Notes: generated from the letters alone by a model not told the origin. 64,000 nucleotides of DNA from Nostoc sp. FACHB-973 (GCF_014698115.1 NZ_JACJSJ010000041.1:1-64000); one strand, 5' to 3'; numbered from the stretch's first letter, positions 35,901 to 45,427 are shown. A program made the numbers and translations.

Positions 35901-38096
35901 CCCAATTAACGATTCAACGGAATCGAGATGATAGTCCTCTACCCATCTTTGGCTTGCGATCAAATAGCGCATATCCCGATCAAACATCGCAATCCCAGCA
36001 GGTGCGTACTGGGCAAATAAACGCAAGGTTGCTTCTCTTTCCTGCAACGCTATTTCTGCTTGTTTGCGTCGGGTGATATCTTTGAAAACTAGGGCAACTT
36101 TTCGGTTTGACGGTTGCCCAACACGGAGCGCATAAACGTCAAGCCAACGGTTCATCGCTTGGGAGCCATGCTCAAAGCGAATTGATTCTCCTGTTAACGC
36201 CACTTTGCCATAAATTTCAAACCAATGATTTTCGAGATTTGGGATTAGCTGACGCGCCGTTTTACCCACTGCGTGTTCGAGTCCTGTTTGTTTCTCGAAT
36301 GCTGGATTAATTTCCAAAAAGCGGTAATCGAAGGGTGTGTCGTTTTGATCAAACAGCATTTCAATGATGCAAAAGCCTTCGTCAATGGACTCAAACAAAG
36401 TTCGATAGCGTTCTTCGGATTGGCGCAAGGCAATTTGGGCTTGTTTGCGCTGGCTAATATCTCGACAAACGCAGAATAGCAGAATTTCCCCTTCCCATTC
36501 CACAACGCTAGTGCTGATCTCGACATCGTATATCGAGCCATCTTTTCGCCGGTGACGAGTTTCCAAAACTCCACTTTTGATGTTGATGTAGTCACACATT
36601 AATTGCTGAAGTTCTTCACGGGTAAACTGAGCATCCCAGTCAAAATTATTGAGCTTTGCAGTTTCCTCTTGTGTATAGCCGAGCATCTGGGCAAATCGGG
36701 GATTGGCATCCACCACATTTCCTTGCTCATCTAAAATAACGATACCATCGAATGAGGTATTAAAAAGCGTCTGAATACGGAGGGCTTCTTTTGCTAAACT
36801 TTGTTCTGTTTGCTGACGCTCCGCCAGTTCAGTCTGCACTTGTTCAAACAAAGCTGCTTGCTGGATAGCAATGCTCACCTGCGCTGCTAACTGGCGTAGC
36901 AACTCAATTTCTGAGGATTGCCATTCACGGGGAGCCGCGCAGTGATGGGCAATTAGTAACCCCCATAATTCATCTCTGTTAAGAATAGGAACAACTAAAT
37001 TTGCCTTTACCTGAAAACTTGCTAGGAGTTCAAGATGACAAGAGTTGATGCCAGCATGATAAATATCAGATTTGGCAGTAACTAAACCGCTTTTAAAGGG
37101 TTCTACATAGTCTTGACCACAGCAGGGATCGTATATCTGGGTAGATAAGATGGCTGTCCAGTTTGCGCCAACAGATTCGACAACAACTGTTCCACTCCAG
37201 TCAGGAGAAAATTCAAAGATGGTGACGCGATCGCACCCCAAAAACTGCCGGACTTCATCGACAGTATTTTGCAGAATATCTTGTAAATTGAGCGATCGCC
37301 GGATGCGCTGGGTCATCTCCATCACTAAGCGTTGTTGCTCAAATTGTTGTTCCAGCTTTCCTTGTGCTTGTTTGCGCTCGTCAATTGCCATGACAGTTCC
37401 CGTCATCCGCACAGGCTGGCCTGCTTCGTTATAAAATGCCTGTCCCCGCCCCTCAATCCAGTGGATGCTACCATCTGCCCAAATAATGCGATACTCGTGA
37501 TCGTAGATACTATGATTTTGCAGTGCCTGTTCTACTGCTTGGTTAAGGGAAAAGCGATCTTCAGGATGTAGATAGGCATCAAAAGTTTCATAATTACCAT
37601 CAAAAGTACCAATAGTCAAGCCAAATAACTGTTCGTGTTCTGGCGACCACTTAATTTCGCCTGTGGCAATATTCCAGTCCCACATTCCCATTTGCGCTGC
37701 CGAAAGAGCCATCCGCAGTTGCTCGGCATTTTCCTGAAGCAATTTCTGGTTAAGTTGTTTAATTTTTTGTCTGGTGTGCTGAAGATTGCTAGTAATTATG
37801 GTGATCGTCAAAGCAACTAACAAGAAAATACTTAGCCGCAAGAATTTTTCTGGTTGCTCGATCCAAAATTGATATCGCGGAGGTATAAATAAATAATTTA
37901 TTGCCAGCGTCGAAAGGACAACTGTCACAATTCCTGGTCGAAAGCCACCATACCAGGTACTTATAATAATAGCGATGTAAAAAAATGCACCAATGGTTCG
38001 AGATATAAGCGTTTCTAGCCAGAGTGACAGCAGCAGGGCGATCGCAGTTGAGCCAACAGCAACACCATAGGTCAATAATCGCGGATAAAGTCTCAT
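32988..38096 (-). CDS. Multi-PAS/GAF sensor histidine kinase with DUF4118-like N-terminus
   Basis: A 1702-aa membrane kinase. Residues 1-110 hold about four helices of the DUF4118/KdpD type (FYIAIIISTWYGGFRPG). Then come a PAS domain (about 125-245), a GAF domain (about 255-415), about eight further PAS domains (430-1475, punctuated by DITQRKQAQIAL-like linkers and one coiled coil), HisKA with VSHELRTPL (His1487) and a full HATPase (NLLGNALKF, DRGRGIP, GGTGLGLAI). There is no receiver, so the phosphoryl group probably passes to the regulator encoded just upstream (38238-40085). The GAF segment lacks a recognisable bilin-binding cysteine motif, so ligands of the sensor domains are unknown. It is paralogous to 47082-50279. 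Confidence 0.93.
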   Translation of the reverse strand: MRLYPRLLTYGVAVGSTAIALLLSLWLETLISRTIGAFFYIAIIISTWYGGFRPGIVTVVLSTLAINYLFIPPRYQFWIEQPEKFLRLSIFLLVALTITIITSNLQHTRQKIKQLNQKLLQENAEQLRMALSAAQMGMWDWNIATGEIKWSPEHEQLFGLTIGTFDGNYETFDAYLHPEDRFSLNQAVEQALQNHSIYDHEYRIIWADGSIHWIEGRGQAFYNEAGQPVRMTGTVMAIDERKQAQGKLEQQFEQQRLVMEMTQRIRRSLNLQDILQNTVDEVRQFLGCDRVTIFEFSPDWSGTVVVESVGANWTAILSTQIYDPCCGQDYVEPFKSGLVTAKSDIYHAGINSCHLELLASFQVKANLVVPILNRDELWGLLIAHHCAAPREWQSSEIELLRQLAAQVSIAIQQAALFEQVQTELAERQQTEQSLAKEALRIQTLFNTSFDGIVILDEQGNVVDANPRFAQMLGYTQEETAKLNNFDWDAQFTREELQQLMCDYINIKSGVLETRHRRKDGSIYDVEISTSVVEWEGEILLFCVCRDISQRKQAQIALRQSEERYRTLFESIDEGFCIIEMLFDQNDTPFDYRFLEINPAFEKQTGLEHAVGKTARQLIPNLENHWFEIYGKVALTGESIRFEHGSQAMNRWLDVYALRVGQPSNRKVALVFKDITRRKQAEIALQEREATLRLFAQYAPAGIAMFDRDMRYLIASQRWVEDYHLDSVESLIGRSHYKIFPEITEQWQQIHQRCLAGISEKCEEDLFVRSDGSQQWIHWEIHPWHTAIGEIGGIIIFGDDITQRKQAQIALQQLNAELEQRVAERTAQLTQTNDRLLETVIQQQQTQLMLLEQAQLLDLAHDTIITRNLNGAISFWNEGAEYMYGWTKAEALGQISYILLKTQFPQPIAEIEAELLEKGYWEGELTHFSRDARPITVASRWALQKDNAGTPIKILEINNDISEGKQVEAALQHYVHEVEDLYNNAPCGYHSLDGDGNFIRINDTELNWLGYTRDEMFHKKFLDIITSESKQVFQENFPKFKQQGWVNNLEFEIVSKDGAIRWISLNATAIKDELGNFVMSRSTVFDISEQQAALCERKRIEAILRQYERIVSSTKDGIALLNRNYIYQIVNQAYLDWCNKPDTEVLGHSVRNVLGENLFDNFIQSRLDRCLVGETIQYEKWFDYPNLVPQFMSVTYTPYRELDETISGVIVSLRDLTRLKQAEQMLELQAVITRNMAEGICLVRADNAAIVYANPKFEQMFGYDSGELNGEHVSIVNYESESVTAEDVTQAIRSAVLQKGESTYEVHNVKKDGTPFWCSATTSVFRHPDYGDVLVAVQQDITESKRIKDALRQSEEKFRQLAENIQAVFWMTDIQSQQVLYVSKAYETIWQRSCDNLYHNYSNWLDAIHPEDRSRVELELLEQVKTSQYDKKYRIIRPDGSIRWIRNRAFPIKNEVGEMVRIAGIAEDITEQQQIEQMKSEFIGIVSHELRTPLTAIRAAMGLLQTGIYDKKPDKFKRMIEIAAIDSDRLVRLVNDILNLERLESGRAVLEKTTCEAADLIEQAVAGLQAIAKQQNITFNIHPTNAQIWADADGIIQTLTNLLGNALKFSPTNSTITLNVQQQADCVLFQIIDRGRGIPADKLEAIFGRFQQVDGSDSRTKGGTGLGLAICRSIIEQHGGQIWAQSTVGVGSTFCFTLPMPRN

Positions 38097-38142
38097 AATT
38101 CTTTCCTAACCTAACCCTCCCAGCCCTAGCTTTGTTATGTGC

Positions 38143-38236
38143 TAAGACTTACGCAAACAATAGCCGAAAAGAAAGATTTTTAGGTAGGGGCGATTCATGA
38201 ATTGCCCCTACCGCTTGTACTTTTGCGTAAGTCCTA
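38143..38236. mobile_element. Short MITE-like element with GACTTACGCA ends
   Basis: A 94-base element bounded by TAAGACTTACGCAAA at the left and TTTTGCGTAAGTCCTA at the right, near-perfect inverted ends with flanking TA. It carries the palindrome variant at 38184-38211 (arms GTAGGGGCGATTC and GAATTGCCCCTAC). It lies exactly between the regulator gene and the kinase gene downstream of it, where it could act in termination or mRNA processing. Confidence 0.7.
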
Positions 38237-38237
38237 A

Positions 38238-40085
38238 TTACATCAGTTTTGAGCTGTAACGTAAGCGCGTTCTTTGAATGCGGCTTAATACCCGTGTAAC
38301 AAGTTCCGGGCCTAGCACTGGCTTGGTGATAAAATCATCCGCTCCGGCAGCAAAAGCTTGTTGAAGGGATTCTGCATCAGTATGAGCTGTTACTACTAAA
38401 ACTGGCAAATCCCCCCACTGGGAATCCTGACGCAGGATTTGACACAATTCTAAGCCATTAACTATTGGCATTTCTAAATCTAGCACCACCAAGTTTGGAG
38501 ATGTTGCAATCAGCATCTCCCAAAATTGCTGTGGTTCTGCCAATGTTGTTACTTCCATCCCCCAAGGAGTTAGCAATGCAGATAATCCAGCCAGCATTAC
38601 CGGGTCATCATCTACAATTAATACCTTGGCTTCTGAAGTTTGAGGTTTAGTTAGGACACGAGCGATCGCTTGAAAAATCTGCTCGGTTGTCGCCGGTTTA
38701 TGCAAAAATTGTCTAGCTCCTAAACGGGATACTGCCAGCCTGTCTGCCAGGGTATCTCGTCCTGTAAAAACAATTACTGGGATATTTGGCGATCGCTGTA
38801 CTATCTCGCTCAATAATATTAATCCATCTTCCTCTATTGTCGGAAAACTCAAATCCAGCAAAACTACGTCAGGAGTCTTTAAAGCAAGACGCGATCTCGC
38901 TGTTGCCAAGTTTGGTGCAACCTTCATCCTGATTCCCCATGAGTCGGCTTCTGCCTGCAACTGCTCTGTCAGCGTCGCATCATCATCGATTACTAACAGG
39001 CGATATGTTTGGTTCATCGAGAGGCTTTGAGCGGTGGAAGTGACAGCAGGATTGGTTAACTCTTGCTGTAAAGCTGTTACCAGTTGCGAGAAATCAGAGA
39101 TTTGCTCTGGAGATAGTGAGGAATTTTCAAGCAGCAAATGCTCTATTTTCCGTGCTAGCCGGGAACCTTCTGGATAACCAAACGACCCCATCGAGCCTGC
39201 TAGCTTATGGGCTTCTTGCAATGCACTCTGGTGTAACTCTTCATTTAAATTCCCTGCCAAGAGTAGAGTTTTTGCCTGTTCCAGCACTACAACTTGTTGA
39301 GCAAACGAATTACGGAATCGCTCTAGCACCAGATTTACAGAAGTTATATTCACGGGGCTTGTTTTTTTCTTACCATCTTGATTTGTTTCCCCAACAGAAA
39401 TAGAGCGATTAGGTGTAGGCTTGATGCGATAGCCCATGCCATATACCGTTTCTAAAATTTCTTCTGCCAGACCTGCTGTTTTCAGTTTCTTTCGCAAGTC
39501 TTTAATATGAGTCGTAACTGCACTTTCAGTCGGTGCATCCCCAAATGCCCAAAGCCGGTCTAGAATCACTGCACGACTAAAAATCCGATCTCGGTTTTCT
39601 AAAAACAACTCCAACAGTTTGTATTCTGTTGCTGTGAGGGGAATTTCCTGCTGATTGCAAGTTACTCTACCGGCACTTGGATCTAAACAGAGATTTCCCC
39701 AGATTAATGTGGATGATGAGATTGCCGTATTGCGTCGTAATAAAGAACGAATTCTGGCTAGTAATGCTTCTGGGTCGAATGGCTTAATGACGTAATCATC
39801 TGCTCCGGCATCTAACCCTGCAATAATATCTGCATTAGAATTTTTCCCGGTTAGCAACAAAATAGATTTACGGTAGCCTTGCGATCGCAGTTGCCGACAT
39901 AAGCTAATACCATCTAGTTTTGGAATTAGCCAGTCCAGCAAAATCAACTCATATTCAGCCGATATCGCTAATTCTAATCCAGTTTGTCCGTTACTTGCTA
40001 TGTCGATACTGTAATCATTTGCAGTCAACAACTCTGTTAATGCCGTACTTAGTAATACGTCATCCTCTACCAACAAAATTTTCAT
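38238..40085 (-). CDS. Response regulator: REC - winged helix - HPt - REC - REC
   Basis: About 615 aa from the MKILLVEDD start (ATG 40085; an upstream in-frame start at 40157 adds 24 residues that do not belong to the domain). REC1 has acceptor Asp51 (LILLDWLIPK) and is followed by an OmpR/PhoB-type winged helix (about 125-222, with TATEYKLLELFLENRDRIFS and VTTHIKDLRKKL). Next comes an HPt domain with His293 (EAHKLAGSMGSFG), then two more receivers (VVLLDLSFPT; LVVLDLEMPIVNG). One polypeptide thus has three receivers, a phosphotransfer histidine and DNA binding. It precedes the 1702-aa kinase and is paralogous to 45504-47075, which has one receiver fewer. Confidence 0.92.
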   Translation of the reverse strand: MKILLVEDDVLLSTALTELLTANDYSIDIASNGQTGLELAISAEYELILLDWLIPKLDGISLCRQLRSQGYRKSILLLTGKNSNADIIAGLDAGADDYVIKPFDPEALLARIRSLLRRNTAISSSTLIWGNLCLDPSAGRVTCNQQEIPLTATEYKLLELFLENRDRIFSRAVILDRLWAFGDAPTESAVTTHIKDLRKKLKTAGLAEEILETVYGMGYRIKPTPNRSISVGETNQDGKKKTSPVNITSVNLVLERFRNSFAQQVVVLEQAKTLLLAGNLNEELHQSALQEAHKLAGSMGSFGYPEGSRLARKIEHLLLENSSLSPEQISDFSQLVTALQQELTNPAVTSTAQSLSMNQTYRLLVIDDDATLTEQLQAEADSWGIRMKVAPNLATARSRLALKTPDVVLLDLSFPTIEEDGLILLSEIVQRSPNIPVIVFTGRDTLADRLAVSRLGARQFLHKPATTEQIFQAIARVLTKPQTSEAKVLIVDDDPVMLAGLSALLTPWGMEVTTLAEPQQFWEMLIATSPNLVVLDLEMPIVNGLELCQILRQDSQWGDLPVLVVTAHTDAESLQQAFAAGADDFITKPVLGPELVTRVLSRIQRTRLRYSSKLM

Positions 40086-40157
40086 AAGTTGTATTAAAAG
40101 AAGATGCTTATGACACCTTCGCGATCGCAGCGCACACCATCTGTTCTGTATGGTCAA

Positions 40158-40538
40158 GCTCCTGTATAATTTTAATATATCAGTACAAAGCTTAAAACAA
40201 CTTAGTTCAAATGTTTCAGTATGATAGATTTTTTACAATTATTGATAAAAAGTAATATTTAATTTTACTTTGATTGTGAAACAGTTACTTAATTATTTTT
40301 TCTGTAAAAACCTAGAATCCTCATCAAATCTTTAGATTTAGAGATTATTTTGTTGAAAGTCTCAATTCTGAATCTAGAAATTATGCAATACCTCTACTAT
40401 TGCACCCGCAAGCTTAAAGGGATTGCATGATTCATGCTTGATTCAGCAACGCCCCATGATTTTTATCGCAGAATTTTATTACAAATCATTTCGGATTACT
40501 ACATTTTATTTGCTGTTTCATAAAAATCAACTTTTAAA
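40158..40538. other. Divergent promoter region of the signalling cluster
   Basis: A 381-base AT-rich gap between the leftward regulator/kinase pair and the rightward phytochrome series. It must hold promoters for both. No clear -35/-10 pair, direct repeat of winged-helix type or small gene could be singled out by eye. A weak inverted pair, TTGCA...TGCAT, lies near 40397-40428. Confidence 0.45.
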
Positions 40539-43500
40539 ATGCAACCATCAGACACACTTAATATTACAGAATTTACTACTTCAGAAACGATTGATTTAAC
40601 CAACTGCGATCGCGAACCGATTCATATACCCGGTTTAATTCAACCACATGGGGTGCTGCTGACATTAAGTGAACCTAAACTTGAGATTTTGCAAGTAAGT
40701 GAGAATGTAGATCGAGTGTTAGGCATTACCGTTGAAGAACTCCTTGGACAACCGCTTAGTCGGCTATGCTCTAAAACCAAAGTTAAAGAAATTTCTCAGT
40801 ATCTAAAATACGATAATTTGGAAGTATTTAGCCCGTTGGAATTGAGAATTCACAGCTTCCTGGCATCCTCAAGTAACCAAAAATCACGCTTTCAGAATTT
40901 CCGAGGTATTTTGCACCGCAGTGATGGGGTGTTAGTGATGGAGTTAGAATCTAGCAAAGTAACTAAAAGTAAGCAACATCTGAAGTTTTATTATCTGTTG
41001 AAAGAAGCGATCGCCAAAATTCGCCAAACCGAAAGCTTCAATGATTTGGTTGAAACTTTAGTAAAACAAGTTAGACAACTGACTGGGTTTGATCGGGTAA
41101 TGGTTTACCAGTTTGCTTCTGACAACAGTGGAGTTGTGGTTGCAGAAGACAAAGCCGAACATTTAGAAAGTTATCTGGACTTGCATTATCCAGCTTCCGA
41201 CATTCCCCAACAAGCCCGCCAACTCTATTATGAAAATTGGTTGCGGCTGATTCCCAATGTCAACTATCAACCAGCGCGGCTGATTCCCACTGCTCATCCT
41301 ATTAGCGGAAGACCGCTTAATTTGGGTAGTGCCAATTTACGGAGTGTGTCACCTTTACATGTGGAATATCTGCAAAACATGGGCATTACAGCTTCCATGT
41401 CAATTTCCTTGATTAACGAAAAACGACTTTGGGGATTGATTGCTTGTCACCATTACACTCCCAACTATGTTGATTATGAAACGCGCAAAGCTTGTGAATT
41501 TTTAGGACAGTTTGCCTCAGTGCAATTGATTTATCAACAAGAACAGGAGATGAATCAATATCGCTTACAGGTGAAATCGATTCAAGAACAATTGCGACAG
41601 ACTTTTTTCCAAGAATTCAGCTTTATTGAAGCAGTGCTACGGCGTAATCAGGTTGAATTATTAAATTTGGTTCGCGCACAGGGAGCTGCACTCATCTTAG
41701 ATAATGAAGTTTCGGTGCTTGGGCAAACCCCATCCTCAAATGAAGTTCAGGCATTGATGAATTGGCTGTTACAGCAAGAGCGTCAAGGATTGTTTGTGAC
41801 TGATTCCGTGGCCAAAGTTAATCCACAGGCGAAGCAATTCACAGCCGTTGGCAGTGGGATTTTAGCAATTTCTATTGTTTTGCGCCAAAAGTCCTATCAT
41901 ATTATTTGGTTTAGGCCAGAGCAAATTCAGACAGTGAACTGGGCAGGTGATCCGAATAAACCTGTTTCTATCGGCAGCGATGGAGAACCACGCCTGACAC
42001 CACGTAAATCCTTTGAACTCTGGAAACAAACAGTTGAAGAAACATCCCTGCCTTGGCAAGCAGCAGAGATTGATGCAGCTTGGGAAATGCGAAACACGCT
42101 GATGGTGGCAGTACTGGAGTTTTCGCAACTTGCCCTCGAACAAGCCGCAGAAAGAGCTGCGATCGCTAACCTTGCCAAAAGCCAGTTTCTTGCTAAGATG
42201 AGCCACGAGTTGCGTACCCCGTTAAACGCGATTCTGGGATTTACGCAATTAATGACACGGGATCTCGATACACCAAGCGAATTTCGGGAGAATCTCAGCA
42301 TCATCAGCCGTAGTGGAGAACACTTGCTGACATTAATCAATGATGTTTTAGAGATGTCCAGGATTGAAGCGGGGCAATTGCTACTAACCGAAAGCCACTT
42401 TAATTTACATGGGCTGCTTCGTTCTATTAACGATATGTTTACCTTGAAAGCATCTGAGAAAGGATTAAATCTCAAAAGCGAGTGGGATGCTACCGTCCCC
42501 CGTTATGTGTGGGGTGATGAAGCAAAACTTCGCCAAATCTTGATTAACCTGCTAGGCAACGCGATTAAATTTACAACAACAGGAAGTATCACGGTGCGGG
42601 TACAAGGTTTTTCACCAGGCGATTCTAGAATTAGTCAATCCAGTTCCAGCACTTCTAAACTGCCAATCATTCTGCATATCGAAGTTGAAGATACTGGCTG
42701 TGGCATTGCTCCTTCAGACCTGGAATCAATTTTTGAAGCCTTCATGCAAACAGAACGGGGTCGCCATGCCCAAGGTACAGGTTTAGGTTTATCCATCAGT
42801 CGTCAATTTGCTCGGTTGATGGATGGTGATATTACAGTGCAAAGCACTTTAAACCGGGGATCGACCTTCACCTGCCGCATATTGCTGCATTTGGCAGACT
42901 CGGTAGATTTGGTAGAGACGGAAACAATCCGCCAAATCATTGGTTTAGAACCAGGGCAGACTTACCGTATTCTCGTGGTAGAAGACGTTTTGGAAAATCG
43001 TCAACTGCTAATTCAATTACTCGAATCAGTGGGGTTTGAGGTTTGTGCAGTAGAGAATGGTGCAGAAGCGATCGCCCGATGGATGGAATGGCAACCGCAC
43101 CTCATCTGGATGGATATTCAAATGCCTGTCATGGATGGCTATACAGCTACTCAACAAATCCGAGCAACTGAGGCGGGCAAAAATGTTGTGATTATTGCTC
43201 TCACTGCCTCTGCCTTTGAAGAAGACCGCCTGTCCAGTCTGCAAGCAGGTTGCAACGATCACCTGACTAAACCTTTCACAGAAACAGCGCTGTTTGAAAA
43301 AATGGCCCGCTACTTAGGAGTACGCTATGTCTACGCCGAAGAAACCATATCAAATTTAGATATAGCAACTTCACAGCAAAAATCCTTGACTTTCCAAGAC
43401 TTGCAGGTAATGCCGCCAGAGTGGGTAGCCCAGATGCATGAAGCAGCACTGGATCTCAATGATGCAAAACTTTACGAATTGATTGCCCAAATCTCTAGCG

Positions 43501-43583
43501 AGGAAAAGCCCCTGGCAGATACTCTGAAATCTTTGGTTGATAACTTCCAGTTTGAAGCGATCGCTGCTCTTACTCAGTCTTAA
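40539..43583 (+). CDS. bphP: Biliverdin-type phytochrome hybrid histidine kinase
   Basis: A 1014-aa photoreceptor kinase. Domains in order: PAS (about 20-130), GAF (about 145-335, with PASDIPQQARQLY), PHY (about 350-530, with the tongue motif PRKSFELW), HisKA (MSHELRTPL, His556), HATPase (NLLGNAIKF, GTGLGLS) and a receiver (LIWMDIQMPVMDG, Asp859), then a short tail. Cys23 in IDLTNCDREPIHIPG is where bacteriophytochromes attach biliverdin. At the Cph1-type GAF site the cysteine is replaced by Leu273 (SPLHVEYL), while the adjacent His274 is kept. It should therefore bind biliverdin and sense red/far-red light. It heads the rightward series; the next gene starts 12 bases after it. Confidence 0.95.
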   Translation: MQPSDTLNITEFTTSETIDLTNCDREPIHIPGLIQPHGVLLTLSEPKLEILQVSENVDRVLGITVEELLGQPLSRLCSKTKVKEISQYLKYDNLEVFSPLELRIHSFLASSSNQKSRFQNFRGILHRSDGVLVMELESSKVTKSKQHLKFYYLLKEAIAKIRQTESFNDLVETLVKQVRQLTGFDRVMVYQFASDNSGVVVAEDKAEHLESYLDLHYPASDIPQQARQLYYENWLRLIPNVNYQPARLIPTAHPISGRPLNLGSANLRSVSPLHVEYLQNMGITASMSISLINEKRLWGLIACHHYTPNYVDYETRKACEFLGQFASVQLIYQQEQEMNQYRLQVKSIQEQLRQTFFQEFSFIEAVLRRNQVELLNLVRAQGAALILDNEVSVLGQTPSSNEVQALMNWLLQQERQGLFVTDSVAKVNPQAKQFTAVGSGILAISIVLRQKSYHIIWFRPEQIQTVNWAGDPNKPVSIGSDGEPRLTPRKSFELWKQTVEETSLPWQAAEIDAAWEMRNTLMVAVLEFSQLALEQAAERAAIANLAKSQFLAKMSHELRTPLNAILGFTQLMTRDLDTPSEFRENLSIISRSGEHLLTLINDVLEMSRIEAGQLLLTESHFNLHGLLRSINDMFTLKASEKGLNLKSEWDATVPRYVWGDEAKLRQILINLLGNAIKFTTTGSITVRVQGFSPGDSRISQSSSSTSKLPIILHIEVEDTGCGIAPSDLESIFEAFMQTERGRHAQGTGLGLSISRQFARLMDGDITVQSTLNRGSTFTCRILLHLADSVDLVETETIRQIIGLEPGQTYRILVVEDVLENRQLLIQLLESVGFEVCAVENGAEAIARWMEWQPHLIWMDIQMPVMDGYTATQQIRATEAGKNVVIIALTASAFEEDRLSSLQAGCNDHLTKPFTETALFEKMARYLGVRYVYAEETISNLDIATSQQKSLTFQDLQVMPPEWVAQMHEAALDLNDAKLYELIAQISSEEKPLADTLKSLVDNFQFEAIAALTQS

Positions 43584-43594
43584 TTAAAACTTTT

Positions 43595-45427
43595 ATGAAT
43601 AACCTACTTAAACCCGCATCTGAAACTAATATTTTGCTCATAGATGACACCCCTGATAATCTACGTTTGCTAGCCAAAATGCTGGAGTTACAGGGTTACA
43701 CCGTTCGCAAATCGCTCAATGGCAGAATGGCATTACAAGCTGCTGGGCGAGAACCACCGGATTTAATTTTGCTCGACATTAATATGCCAGAAATGAATGG
43801 CTATGAAGTTTGTCAGCAGTTGAAGATTTTAGAGACAACACGTAACATTCCGATTATTTTTATTAGTGCCCTCGATCAAGTCAGGGATAAAATCCGAGCT
43901 TTTGAAATGGGAGGGCAAGACTATATTACTAAACCATTCCAAGAGTTAGAAGTACTGGCACGAATTAGAAATCAATTGCTCATTCAACAACAGCATCATC
44001 AATTAGAGCAGGAAATCCAAGAACGCCAACGCGCCGAAGCCCAAGTCAAAGTTCTGAATGTTGATTTAGAGCGACAGGTACAACTCCGCACCCAACAATT
44101 GCAGCAATCGTTAAACTTTGAAGCAACGCTGAAACGCATTTCCGATAAAGTTCGAGATTCTCTCAATCAGCATCAAATCCTCCAAAGTGCTATAGAAGAA
44201 CTGGCAATAGCTTTAGAAGTTAAATGCTGTGATGCTGTACTTTATACGAGCGATCGCCAATCCTCAGTTATCCGCTACCAATATATTGCATCAGGACAAC
44301 CTACTAGCCAAGGGCAAATGTTATGTATGGCAGATGCACCAGAAATTTACAATCAATTGCAACAACAGAAATCCTATTTAGCCTTCTGTCAAATTCAACC
44401 AATCCCAATCCGTAACCATTCAGCAATTTTAGCTTGTTCCATTTTTGACGAACGAGTGGAAGAAACAGGTATTTTGGGCGATCTGTGGTTATTTAAAAAC
44501 ACCCATTCTCCCTTCAGTGACATGGAAATCCATTTAGTGCAACAAGTGGCAAACCAGTGTGCGATCGCCTTGCGCCAAGCCAGTCTTTATGAAGCGGCTC
44601 AAGCCCAAGTACAAGAACTTCAGCGACTCAACCAACTCAAAGACGATTTTCTCAACACAATTTCCCATGAATTGCGATCTCCTGTCGCTAATATGAAAAT
44701 GATGATTCAGCTATTGAAAAGCCTGAATGAGCAGGGAGAGGGACTGATCAAAAATTTTTCTCAATTATCCTCCCAGGATCAGAAAATCATTCAATATCTT
44801 GGTGCGTTGCAGGAAGAATGCGATCGCGAACTTAACTTGATTGAAGACATATTAAGCTTGCAACATTTAGAAGCAGGAACATACCCCCAACAACTCACAA
44901 GAATTAACCTTCAGGACTTGATTTTACACATCATTGAGCCATTTCAAATCCAAATCCAAAATCACCCACAAACTTTCGACATCGAGCTTGCACCCGACTT
45001 ACCAACTATTGACATTGATTCATTCAGCCTCAGCCATATTATTACAGAGCTACTTAACAATGCCCATAAATATACTCCCCCAGGTGAAATAATTTCGCTG
45101 GCAGTCAGTGTTAGCCAAGACCAAACAGCAGGTCAAGCTTATATTCTAAGTTCCATCGACGACAAGCTCTCCTTTCTACAATTAATTGTGGCCAACACTG
45201 GAGTAGAAATTCCCCCAGAAGAACTCCCCCGGATATTTGATAAATTCTATCGCATTCCCACTCAGAATCCCTGGAACCATAGTGGTACTGGCTTAGGGTT
45301 AGCATTAGTTAAAAAACTAGTTGAAAAAATGAATGGATATATCTCTGCTGAGAGTATGAATAATCAAACTAAATTCATCATTCAATTTCCAATTATATCG
45401 GCTTTTAGAGTAACACCAGAAAGTTAA
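43595..45427 (+). CDS. REC-GAF histidine kinase
   Basis: A 610-aa soluble protein. An N-terminal receiver (about 10-125) has acceptor Asp61 (LILLDINMPEMNG). It is followed by a coiled coil (about 130-175), a GAF-like domain (about 180-340), HisKA with ISHELRSPV (His358) and a HATPase with ELLNNAHKY, NTGVEIP and GTGLGLAL. A receiver placed before a kinase core suggests that an upstream kinase, perhaps the phytochrome whose gene ends 12 bases earlier, modulates this one. The kinase half is paralogous to 52460-53812. A long loop with Ser/Gln-rich sequence lies in the ATPase domain. Confidence 0.93.
   Translation: MNNLLKPASETNILLIDDTPDNLRLLAKMLELQGYTVRKSLNGRMALQAAGREPPDLILLDINMPEMNGYEVCQQLKILETTRNIPIIFISALDQVRDKIRAFEMGGQDYITKPFQELEVLARIRNQLLIQQQHHQLEQEIQERQRAEAQVKVLNVDLERQVQLRTQQLQQSLNFEATLKRISDKVRDSLNQHQILQSAIEELAIALEVKCCDAVLYTSDRQSSVIRYQYIASGQPTSQGQMLCMADAPEIYNQLQQQKSYLAFCQIQPIPIRNHSAILACSIFDERVEETGILGDLWLFKNTHSPFSDMEIHLVQQVANQCAIALRQASLYEAAQAQVQELQRLNQLKDDFLNTISHELRSPVANMKMMIQLLKSLNEQGEGLIKNFSQLSSQDQKIIQYLGALQEECDRELNLIEDILSLQHLEAGTYPQQLTRINLQDLILHIIEPFQIQIQNHPQTFDIELAPDLPTIDIDSFSLSHIITELLNNAHKYTPPGEIISLAVSVSQDQTAGQAYILSSIDDKLSFLQLIVANTGVEIPPEELPRIFDKFYRIPTQNPWNHSGTGLGLALVKKLVEKMNGYISAESMNNQTKFIIQFPIISAFRVTPES

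Noticed and set aside
41862..42475. Minus-strand frames of 114 and 182 codons within the phytochrome gene
   Set aside because: Shadows of the phytochrome kinase coding sequence.
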